A DNA stretch of 64,000 bases from positions 736,001-800,000 of the forward strand of contig NZ_CP136925.1 of assembly GCF_037126245.1 (NCBI RefSeq), given 5' to 3'. This DNA comes from Mangrovimonas cancribranchiae. Its GTDB lineage: Bacteria > Bacteroidota > Bacteroidia > Flavobacteriales > Flavobacteriaceae. The translations under genes and the position numbers were made by a program. Under the pieces are notes generated by a model, which saw only the letters and a program-made list of their open reading frames with translations, had not been told where the DNA came from and searched no databases. Each line of letters starts with the position of its first letter. Within the stretch, counting starts at the first letter, position 1. Of the stretch, positions 25,242 to 31,997 are shown piece after piece.

Positions 25242-26336
25242 ATGAGAATAATTGTTAATATATGCCGAATATTAGTCGGTGCATTATTTATTTTTTCAGG
25301 ATTTATTAAACTAAACGATCCATTAGGTTTTTCGTATAAACTGCAGGAATATTTTAGTTACGATGTACTTAACATACCGTTTTTAGAACCTTATGCGCTT
25401 ATTATTTCGGTATTAGTTGTTGTGTTTGAAGTTGTGCTAGGCATTTTCTTATTAATAGGATACAAACCTAAGTTTACTGTTTGGAGTTTGTTAGGAATGA
25501 TCGTGTTTTTCACCTTTTTAACCTTCTATTCAGCATATTTCGATAAAGTAAAAGATTGTGGTTGTTTTGGCGATGCTATAAAACTAACCCCGTGGGAATC
25601 GTTCACTAAAGATGTTATTTTACTGGTGTTAATTTTAGTGCTGTTTTTTGGTGTTCGTTATATTAAGCCCATTTTTAATAGGCTCAATACAACTATTGTT
25701 GCTTTGCTTGGGTTTATTACCTGTTTATGGTTTGCGTATCATGTGTTAATGCATTTACCATCGATAGATTTTAGAGCTTATAACATAGGAAGCAATATTC
25801 AAGAGAATATGAGTATTCCCGAAGACGCTAAAAAACCAGTTATGGAATGGACGTGGGTATTTAACGTAAATGGTGAAGAAAAAGAATATATTACAGATGG
25901 CTCTTACCCCTCGGTAGATGGCGAATTAGTAAGTTATGAAACCGAAATTATTGAGCCTGGTTACGAACCTAAAATATTAGACTTCTCTATTGAAACAACA
26001 GACGAAGATAAGACCAATGAGTTTTTAGAAAAAGATAAACTAGTTATGGTGGTTAGTTATAATCTTGAATCAACCGAAGTAGAAGGCATGGCAAAGGTAA
26101 AAGCTATGGCTCAAGAAGCTCAAAAAAATGGTTATACAGTAATAGGGTTGTCGGCCTCTGGAGACGATGTTAAGCAAAAAATAAAGTCCGATTATAATTT
26201 AGATTTCGATTTTTATTTATGCGATGAAAAAGTACTAAAAACTATTGTTAGAGCCAATCCAGGTATTGTCGTTCTTGAAAAAGGAACCATTACACAAAAA
26301 GTTCATTGGAACGATATAGACGATTTAGAGTTTTAA
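25242..26336 (+). CDS. DoxX-type membrane protein with C-terminal thioredoxin-like domain (BT_3928 family)
   Basis: 364 aa. Residues of about 1-175 hold four to five helices of a DoxX/MauE-type module, with a family GFIKLNDPLGFSYKL block and the motif DCGCFGDAIKLTPWESF. Residues of about 195-364 form a soluble domain with a thioredoxin-like fold pattern (KLVMVVSYNLES...GYTVIGLSAS...FYLCDEKVLKTI.RANPGIV) but no CxxC. The pairing is the Bacteroidota family labelled BT_3928; its role is unknown. Context with a TlpA-like thioredoxin two genes on suggests envelope redox chemistry (inference). The next gene starts 3 bp after the stop. Confidence 0.8.
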   Translation: MRIIVNICRILVGALFIFSGFIKLNDPLGFSYKLQEYFSYDVLNIPFLEPYALIISVLVVVFEVVLGIFLLIGYKPKFTVWSLLGMIVFFTFLTFYSAYFDKVKDCGCFGDAIKLTPWESFTKDVILLVLILVLFFGVRYIKPIFNRLNTTIVALLGFITCLWFAYHVLMHLPSIDFRAYNIGSNIQENMSIPEDAKKPVMEWTWVFNVNGEEKEYITDGSYPSVDGELVSYETEIIEPGYEPKILDFSIETTDEDKTNEFLEKDKLVMVVSYNLESTEVEGMAKVKAMAQEAQKNGYTVIGLSASGDDVKQKIKSDYNLDFDFYLCDEKVLKTIVRANPGIVVLEKGTITQKVHWNDIDDLEF

Positions 26337-26339
26337 TAT

Positions 26340-27416
26340 TTGCTAAACTATTTTATAAATAAAGCCTTTTATGCTGTACTAACACTATTTGGTGTGGTTA
26401 CAGTCATCTTCTTTTTGTTTAATGTATTGCCTGGCGATCCAGCACAGATGATGCTAGGACAAAATGAAGATAGTAAGCAATTAGCAACAGTTAAAGCAAA
26501 ATACGGTTTTAATAAACCCATTTCAACGCAGTATTTGTACTATTTAAACGATTTATCACCATTATCATTTCATTCAAAAAACACAGAAGATTATACATTT
26601 CTTTCGCAGGAAAAGTATAATGCCATGACACTTTTTTCGCTAGAAAATACTACGCTTGCCTTAAAATTTCCTTATTTGCGAGAATCGTTTACCAAGCAAG
26701 GAAAAAAAGTAACTTCAGTTATAGCAGAAACTCTGCCAAATACGTTTGTTTTAGCAATTTCGGCAATTATTATTGCTATTGTGCTTGGTATTGTTTTAGG
26801 AATAATTTCAGCCTTATTTAAAGACCAATGGTTAGATAGAGTAATACAAGTGTTTAGCACATTTGGTATGAGTGTGCCATCGTTTTTTAGTGCCATTTTG
26901 TTTGCTTGGTTATTTGGATTTGTACTACATAAATATACTAACTTAGAAATGACAGGGAGTTTATATGAATTAGATGATTTTGGCGAGGCTATGCATATTC
27001 AATGGAAAAACTTAATTCTGCCAGCTATAGTTTTAGGTATTCGCCCATTGGCTGTAGTTATTCAATTAATGCGTAATTCATTATTAGAAGTTTTTAATCA
27101 AGATTATATTAGAACGGCAAGAGCAAAAGGTTTGTCAGAATACCAAATTATAAGAAAACATGCCCTTAAAAACGCCATGAATCCTGTAGTTACAGCAATT
27201 TCAGGTTGGTTTGCCTCTATGCTGGCAGGGGCTGTTTTTGTAGAATATATTTTTGGGTGGAATGGTTTAGGAAAAGAGATTGTAAATGCTTTAAATACCT
27301 TAGATTTGCCAGTTATTATGGGAGCCGTTTTGGTAATTGCAACGGTATTTGTAAGTATTAATATATTTGTCGACATAATTTACACGTGGTTAGATCCAAG
27401 AGTGAAACTTGAATAA
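26340..27416 (+). CDS. ABC transporter permease, DppB/OppB type (no partner genes nearby)
   Basis: 358 aa. It has the standard DppB start (FFLFNVLPGDPAQMMLGQ), six hydrophobic helices and the EAA-loop motif near the C-terminus (RTARAKGLSEYQIIRKHALKNAMNP). These place it in the binding-protein-dependent dipeptide/nickel permease family. A roughly 60-residue insertion between helix 1 and the central helices makes it longer than E. coli DppB. The start is TTG, 3 bp after the DoxX-type gene. No DppC, solute-binding protein or ATPase is encoded in the window, so its partners must lie elsewhere. Substrate unknown. Confidence 0.88.
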   Translation: MLNYFINKAFYAVLTLFGVVTVIFFLFNVLPGDPAQMMLGQNEDSKQLATVKAKYGFNKPISTQYLYYLNDLSPLSFHSKNTEDYTFLSQEKYNAMTLFSLENTTLALKFPYLRESFTKQGKKVTSVIAETLPNTFVLAISAIIIAIVLGIVLGIISALFKDQWLDRVIQVFSTFGMSVPSFFSAILFAWLFGFVLHKYTNLEMTGSLYELDDFGEAMHIQWKNLILPAIVLGIRPLAVVIQLMRNSLLEVFNQDYIRTARAKGLSEYQIIRKHALKNAMNPVVTAISGWFASMLAGAVFVEYIFGWNGLGKEIVNALNTLDLPVIMGAVLVIATVFVSINIFVDIIYTWLDPRVKLE

Positions 27417-27426
27417 AATTTAAAAA

Positions 27427-27921
27427 ATGAAAAACATATTTATTACCTTTTTTACCAGTATTGTATTGTTTACTTGTCAAGCACAAGAAGCCCCAAAACA
27501 ATTCTCGGAAAAAGCACTTAACGATACTTTTATAACCTTAGAAGGCGAATCTTTAACATTCTCATCTATTTTAAATAAATACGAAGGGAAAACTATTTTA
27601 ATAGATGTTTGGGCCTCATGGTGCAGCGATTGCATAAAAAGTATGCCTAACTTAAAAATGCTTCAAAACGAGCATAAAGATGTTACATATCTTTTTTTAT
27701 CGCTAGATAAAAATGTTGGTGCTTGGAAACGAGGTATAAAAAAATACGATGTTCAAGGAGAACATTATTACATGCAATCTGGATGGAAAGGCGATTTTGG
27801 AGATTTCTTAAATTTAGACTGGATACCTAGATATTTAGTAGTGGATAAAAATCAAAATATAAAATTGTATAAAGCTGTAAAAGCAACAGATAAAAACCTT
27901 AAAAACGCTTTAATAAAATGA
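27427..27921 (+). CDS. TlpA-like periplasmic thioredoxin
   Basis: 164 aa. A signal sequence (MKNIFITFFTSIVLFTCQAQ) is present; the TCQAQ stretch is a possible but weak lipobox. It is followed by a TlpA/ResA-type thioredoxin domain with active site WASWCSDC near residue 65, the LFLSLDKN.G.WK strand and a late WIPRYLVVDK cis-Pro region (IPR). It probably reduces or exchanges disulfides in the periplasm. The stop overlaps the tpiA start by 4 bp (ATGA), so translation is coupled to tpiA, an odd pairing with a glycolytic enzyme. Confidence 0.87.
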   Translation: MKNIFITFFTSIVLFTCQAQEAPKQFSEKALNDTFITLEGESLTFSSILNKYEGKTILIDVWASWCSDCIKSMPNLKMLQNEHKDVTYLFLSLDKNVGAWKRGIKKYDVQGEHYYMQSGWKGDFGDFLNLDWIPRYLVVDKNQNIKLYKAVKATDKNLKNALIK

Positions 27922-28667
27922 GAAGACAAATTGTAGCAGGAAACTGGAAAATGAATAACGATTTGGCAGAAACCGAAACGTTAATAACCGATTTAAAAAA
28001 GCAAACAAAAACATCTAATGCTGAAGTTAAAATAGCACCAACATTTACTAGTCTTTGGTCGGCTTTTCAAGCTACAAGAGAGAATGATATAGAGGTTGTT
28101 GCACAGAACATGCATTTTGCTGAAAATGGAGCTTTTACAGGCGAGATTAGCGCGTCTATGTTAAAAAGTATAGGCGTGAAAACTGTTATTTTGGGTCATA
28201 GTGAAAGACGAGCTTATTTTAATGAAACCGATGCTGATCTGGCTAAAAAAGTAGATGCTGCCATGGCCAATAACATGGAAGTTATTTTTTGTTTTGGCGA
28301 AGAGTTACAAGACAGAAAATCTGGTAACGAAGAAGCTGTTGTAGCTTCTCAAATAAAAAAAGCGTTATTTCATTTAGAGGCAACGGCATTTCAAAACATT
28401 ATTTTAGCCTACGAACCTGTTTGGGCTATTGGTACTGGAGAAACAGCTACACCGGAGCAAGCACAAGATATGCATGCGTTTATAAGAAAAACACTTGCTG
28501 CTAAATATGGTAATGAGGTTGCAAATGCGGTATCTATTTTATATGGAGGAAGTGTAAAACCCAATAACGCTAAGGAAATTTTTTCTAAGCCAGATGTAGA
28601 TGGCGGATTAATTGGCGGCGCGTCATTAAAAGCTCAAGATTTTTACGCTATTGTTAATGCGTTTTAA
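27918..28667 (+). CDS. tpiA: Triosephosphate isomerase
   Basis: 249 aa, the glycolytic enzyme interconverting dihydroxyacetone phosphate and glyceraldehyde 3-phosphate. The catalytic motifs are all present: NWKMN (Lys) at residue 10, VILGHSERRAYF (His) and AYEPVWAIGTG (Glu). The C-terminal phosphate-binding LYGGSVKP and GGLIGGASL are also present. It is the last gene of the DUF1599-DoxX-permease-thioredoxin-tpiA run, and a GC-rich terminator hairpin follows. Confidence 0.97.
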   Translation: MRRQIVAGNWKMNNDLAETETLITDLKKQTKTSNAEVKIAPTFTSLWSAFQATRENDIEVVAQNMHFAENGAFTGEISASMLKSIGVKTVILGHSERRAYFNETDADLAKKVDAAMANNMEVIFCFGEELQDRKSGNEEAVVASQIKKALFHLEATAFQNIILAYEPVWAIGTGETATPEQAQDMHAFIRKTLAAKYGNEVANAVSILYGGSVKPNNAKEIFSKPDVDGGLIGGASLKAQDFYAIVNAF

Positions 28668-28688
28668 TTTTGAATAAAGACTAACAAT

Positions 28689-28722
28689 AAAAAAAGGCTC
28701 GCCTAAATGCGAGCCTTTTTTG
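28689..28722. terminator. Bidirectional terminator between tpiA and the porin gene
   Basis: Stem AAAAAGGCTCGC / GCGAGCCTTTTT with a CTAAAT loop and flanking A and T runs, between convergent genes. Confidence 0.9.
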
Positions 28723-28724
28723 TT

Positions 28725-29927
28725 TTAAATACCTATTTCTATTTGAAACCTTACATACCAATCTTCTCTTGTTGTATTGTTAATAAAATTAGAGTCCGTT
28801 CTGGTAACTTCGGCTTGAAGTTTTAAAGCGTGTTCCCAAATATATTTGGTCACACCTAAACTATATTGATTTTCCTGTGGTGTTAATGCTTCAATATCGT
28901 TATGAGGTTCTTGGTGAGAGAACCTTCCAATAATTTCGTAGTTATTATTAAAAATGTAACTTAATTGTGTGTCAAAACCACGTCCTGTAAATACATATTC
29001 TATCTCGTTTGCATCATCTGGGTTAACAGTTATTGGATTGTCTGCAAAGCGGCTTAAATAAGCTGTTTGAAAAGCCCAGCCATTGTATTTTAATACGGCA
29101 TCTAAAAGCAGCGAGCTCATATCGCGTTGTTCAAACAATTCGTCGCCTATAGTACCTCTTGTACGCCTTCCTTTTTCGTTGTAATGGTAAACACCAGAAA
29201 GCATTAATTTAGGGGTTTCTTCACGTTTTACGTCACCTTCAAAAAATGCACCATTGCCTTTAAAAGCGCCAAATGGGTATAGTTCTAATCGGCCTGTAAA
29301 AGCTAATCCGTTATCTGGATTTTTTGTCCAATTTCGCCCTTCTCCTGTACTAATTGCTGTCTTTATGTTATAAGAGAATTTGTCGGTATATTCATTTAGG
29401 TAATAGGCGTGCAGACCAAAATCTCTATCAATATTAAATCGAGCGTTGTTAATCGATCTATCGGTAAGTTGTAATGCTCCAGAAGAGTTAATACGTTGGC
29501 GGTTTCCTGGTAGTTTCGTTTGTCCAAAACCAAAATTCCAATGTCTGTTAGGTCGGTAAAAAACAATCGCATCACGAATAATATTAATATTACCATGATC
29601 TTCTAGTGGACCAACATCTCTTGGAGAAAATGATAATTGAATTACATAAAGTAACCTAGGGTCGCCTACATAACCATCAAGTCTTAAACGCAAACGCCTA
29701 ATCATGGCTTCGTAAGCTGTGTCGTCATCTTCAGGAAGAAAAGCCGTAACACGATTTTGCATTCTAAACCTAATGTTTAATTTAAAAATACTGTCTGGCG
29801 ATGTAATTCCTAGCCCTTTACCATAGCTGTAATACGGCAGGGCAGAAAGTTTTATATCATTGGTTTCTTGTGCTTTAAGAGATGTAAAGCATGAAATTAA
29901 TAATAACGTAAGAAGAAATCTATTCAT
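28725..29927 (-). CDS. Porin of the phosphate-selective OprO/OprP type
   Basis: 400 aa. A signal peptide (ending SCFTSLKAQ) is followed by a 16-strand-like barrel pattern. Characteristic segments are FRMQNRV, RRLRLRLDGYVGDPRLLYVIQLSFS, NWNFGFGQTKLPGNRQR-like text (HWNFGFGQTKLPGNRQ) and RDFGLHAYY, which resemble the Porin_O_P family. The C-terminus (WYVRFQIEIGI) ends in an aromatic/hydrophobic outer-membrane strand. The OprO/OprP name implies phosphate or polyphosphate, but Bacteroidota members are not proven phosphate-specific. No pho genes are nearby. It is divergent from prmA. Confidence 0.8.
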   Translation of the reverse strand: MNRFLLTLLLISCFTSLKAQETNDIKLSALPYYSYGKGLGITSPDSIFKLNIRFRMQNRVTAFLPEDDDTAYEAMIRRLRLRLDGYVGDPRLLYVIQLSFSPRDVGPLEDHGNINIIRDAIVFYRPNRHWNFGFGQTKLPGNRQRINSSGALQLTDRSINNARFNIDRDFGLHAYYLNEYTDKFSYNIKTAISTGEGRNWTKNPDNGLAFTGRLELYPFGAFKGNGAFFEGDVKREETPKLMLSGVYHYNEKGRRTRGTIGDELFEQRDMSSLLLDAVLKYNGWAFQTAYLSRFADNPITVNPDDANEIEYVFTGRGFDTQLSYIFNNNYEIIGRFSHQEPHNDIEALTPQENQYSLGVTKYIWEHALKLQAEVTRTDSNFINNTTREDWYVRFQIEIGI

Positions 29928-29994
29928 AATTTATTCAAATTTGCTGCAAAAGTAATAGTATCTTTATATTCCTTAGTAAATTTGTCAAAAAAAA

Positions 29995-30834
29995 ATGAAC
30001 GAAATATATTTAGGCTACACCTTTAAAGTGTCGCCCAAGCAACCAGGAACCGATATTTTAATCGCTGAATTAGGTGAATTAGGTTTTGAAAGCTTTGTTG
30101 AAAATGAAGATGGCGTAACAGCTTACATTCAGAAGAACGAATGGCATGACAATATTTTAGAGGATATTCAAATATTAAATTCAGATGAATTTGATATCAA
30201 TCACACCTTTGAAGAGATTGAACAAGTGAACTGGAATGAAGAGTGGGAAAAAAACTTCAATCCTATTGTAGTAGATGATATTTGTGCCGTAAGAGCACCA
30301 TTTCATGACACTTTTAATACCAAATTTGAAATTGTTATTGAACCTAAAATGAGTTTTGGTACCGGACATCATGAAACTACGCATATGATGATTCAGCATA
30401 TATTAAAAAATGATTTTGCAGGAAAGACGGTATTAGATATGGGATGCGGAACAGGTGTTTTAGCCATATTAGCAGAAATGAAAGGAGCCAAAGCCGTTGA
30501 TGCGATAGATATTGATAATTGGTGCTATTTAAATAGCCTTGAAAATATTGAACGTAATAACAGCAAAAATATTTCGGTTTACGAAGGCGATGCCGGTTTG
30601 TTAGAAGGCAAATTATACGATAGTATTATTGCCAATATTAATAGAAATATTTTACTTAACGATTTGGAAACGTATACCACTTGCTTAAATAACAATGGTT
30701 TATTATTTTTAAGTGGGTTTTATAAAGAAGATATTCCAATAATTGAAAATGTGTGTAATAAACACAACCTTATTCTCGTTGATAGTTTAGAAAAAAACCA
30801 TTGGGTAGCCTTAAAATTTAAAAAAGAATACTAA
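29995..30834 (+). CDS. prmA: Ribosomal protein L11 methyltransferase
   Basis: 279 aa. The N-terminal L11-recognition domain (residues 1-95) is followed by a Rossmann methyltransferase domain. The SAM-binding motif is VLDMGCGTGVLAILA near residue 150, followed by DAIDIDNWC. The catalytic-domain block KMSFGTGHHETT and the late IIANINRNIL (NxxxxxL type) are PrmA-specific. It trimethylates L11 in the cytoplasm. Its stop codon shares one base with the clpS start, so the two are translationally coupled. Confidence 0.94.
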   Translation: MNEIYLGYTFKVSPKQPGTDILIAELGELGFESFVENEDGVTAYIQKNEWHDNILEDIQILNSDEFDINHTFEEIEQVNWNEEWEKNFNPIVVDDICAVRAPFHDTFNTKFEIVIEPKMSFGTGHHETTHMMIQHILKNDFAGKTVLDMGCGTGVLAILAEMKGAKAVDAIDIDNWCYLNSLENIERNNSKNISVYEGDAGLLEGKLYDSIIANINRNILLNDLETYTTCLNNNGLLFLSGFYKEDIPIIENVCNKHNLILVDSLEKNHWVALKFKKEY

Positions 30835-31109
30835 TGAGTACAAAAGAAAAGACACTCGAAGAAGTTCTTCTCGAGGAAGTTGTAAAAAAGGAAAATGAAA
30901 TTGTGCTTTACAATGATGATGTCAATACATTCGATCACGTTATTGATACGTTAATTTATGCTTGCGATCATACTCCTGAACAAGCCGAACAATGTTCTAT
31001 TATTGTACATTACAAAGGGAAATGTACTGTTAAAACAGGTGCTTTTAACGATTTAAAACCTAGATGCAGTATGCTTTTAGAAGCAGGTTTAAGTGCAGAA
31101 ATTATTTAA
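30834..31109 (+). CDS. clpS: ATP-dependent Clp protease adaptor ClpS
   Basis: 91 aa. The core runs VLYNDDVNTFDHVIDTLIYACDHTPEQAEQC then IVHYKGKCTVKTG, matching ClpS, which hands N-degron substrates to ClpA/ClpC. The substrate-pocket residues (NDD-x-N-T and the downstream His-Tyr region) are conserved. The start ATG overlaps the prmA stop by one base (TAATG). An Asp/Glu-rich N-terminal tail (first 20 residues) is normal for the family. Confidence 0.93.
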   Translation: MSTKEKTLEEVLLEEVVKKENEIVLYNDDVNTFDHVIDTLIYACDHTPEQAEQCSIIVHYKGKCTVKTGAFNDLKPRCSMLLEAGLSAEII

Positions 31110-31156
31110 ATAGAATATTTTTTTTAAATCTCTTTCATGAAATAAATAATTGAGTT

Positions 31157-31164
31157 ATATTTGC
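31157..31164 (+). promoter_or_regulatory. Promoter -7 box (TATATTTG) for tRNA-Arg
   Basis: TATATTTGCAC lies about 15 bp before the tRNA and is identical to both tRNA-Glu promoter boxes. I could not see a clear -33 TTG. Confidence 0.6.
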
Positions 31165-31179
31165 ACCCACTTAAAAAAG

Positions 31180-31252
31180 GCCTCGTAGCATAACTGAATA
31201 GTGCACTTGATTACGGCTCAAGAGGTTGCAGGTTTGAATCCTGCCGAGGTCA
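31180..31252 (+). tRNA. tRNA-Arg (anticodon ACG)
   Basis: The acceptor is GGCCTCG/CGAGGTC with discriminator A. The anticodon stem CTTGA/TCAAG encloses loop TTACGGC (anticodon ACG, read ICG after A34 deamination), and the T arm is GCAGG-TTTGAAT-CCTGC. 73 nt, no encoded CCA. Confidence 0.95.
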
Positions 31253-31261
31253 CAAAAAAAG

Positions 31262-31292
31262 AAAGACTTTCATTCACTTGGAAGTCTTTTTT
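31262..31292. terminator. Terminator between tRNA-Arg and the 50-aa gene
   Basis: Stem AAAGACTT / AAGTCTTT with a roughly 12-nt loop and a T run, directly after the tRNA. The minus-strand gene ends 4 bp beyond, so it can serve both. Confidence 0.65.
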
Positions 31293-31296
31293 GTTT

Positions 31297-31449
31297 TTAA
31301 TCCAATGTGTTTTTGGTTACAAAAAACTTCCAACCAATAAGCGCCAGTTGCACTTTAGATGCTTTACTTAAATCTAATTGCTTTTTTGTGTAATTAGGTA
31401 AAACAAGCTTATTAACTCTTGCAAGAAATTTAAAAAATACTTTTTTCAT
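31297..31449 (-). CDS. Small basic protein (50 aa), conserved flavobacterial type
   Basis: A 50-codon ORF on the minus strand, found by hand reading. It begins MKKVFFKFLARVNKLVLP, continues YTKKQLDLSKASKVQLALIG, then WKFFVTKNTLD. It is strongly basic with an amphipathic start and no signal peptide. I recall very similar 50-residue proteins in other Flavobacteriaceae, sometimes mislabelled 'SsrA-binding protein'; it is far too short to be SmpB. A terminator hairpin abuts its 3' end, and it is convergent with tRNA-Arg. Function unknown. Confidence 0.7.
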   Translation of the reverse strand: MKKVFFKFLARVNKLVLPNYTKKQLDLSKASKVQLALIGWKFFVTKNTLD

Positions 31450-31924
31450 ATCTTACAAAGATACAGACCTTAAATTAACTCTTCAACTATAGATTCTCTA
31501 TTTAAAAAGTAAAACTCATTCTAGAACTAAGTCTTACATTAAGATCATTTAAAATAAAGAAACGATAAACTCAATTATCGCAATAGCAAGTGTTATCATA
31601 TTAAAGAATTTAAGGTTAATAGATTGGTTGTTTTTATTTTGAGTTTTCAATATATATTTTCAGACAAATTATGTCCAAAAAAAAAGAGTGAAATCCATGA
31701 AATTAACTTCTTATTTATAGCGTTTTTAACGATTAATATTTTAAAATGTAACATTAATTGCTTGAATTCTGTTTTATAATATTACTATATATTATTTTTT
31801 TGTTTTAATATGTAATATTTAAAGGGCGTTTTTATAGAGTGTTTTAAATTTCTAGGTGTAAAAAGGTGTGTAAAAAGGGCTTTTGAGTAGTTTTCATCTT
31901 TTTTAATATCGTTTCAGAAAATAA

Positions 31925-31948
31925 TTTTAAGATTTAATAATCTTAAAA
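31925..31948. promoter_or_regulatory. 24-bp palindrome, candidate operator for the nuclease gene
   Basis: TTTTAAGATT-TAAT-AATCTTAAAA is a perfect 10-bp inverted repeat with a 4-bp spacer. Its right end lies 25 bp before the -7 box, over or just upstream of the expected -33 position. It lacks a following T run, so a terminator is unlikely. Confidence 0.45.
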
Positions 31949-31973
31949 ACGCTAAAAAATACCTTACTATTAA

Positions 31974-31981
31974 TACATTTG
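31974..31981 (+). promoter_or_regulatory. Promoter -7 box (TACATTTG) for the secreted nuclease gene
   Basis: TACATTTG fits TAnnTTTG and ends 16 bp before the ATG at 31998, predicting a leader of only about 13 nt. Confidence 0.6.
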
Positions 31982-31997
31982 CGGAAACCCCCTTTAT

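Larger units (their letters stand above)
31450..31997. other. AT-rich intergenic region upstream of the secreted nuclease gene
   Basis: 548 bp without a supportable gene on either strand. It holds a short direct repeat (GTGTAAAAAGG twice, around 31856-31882), the palindrome at 31925-31948 and the nuclease promoter box at 31974-31981. Otherwise nothing is recognised. Confidence 0.6.
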
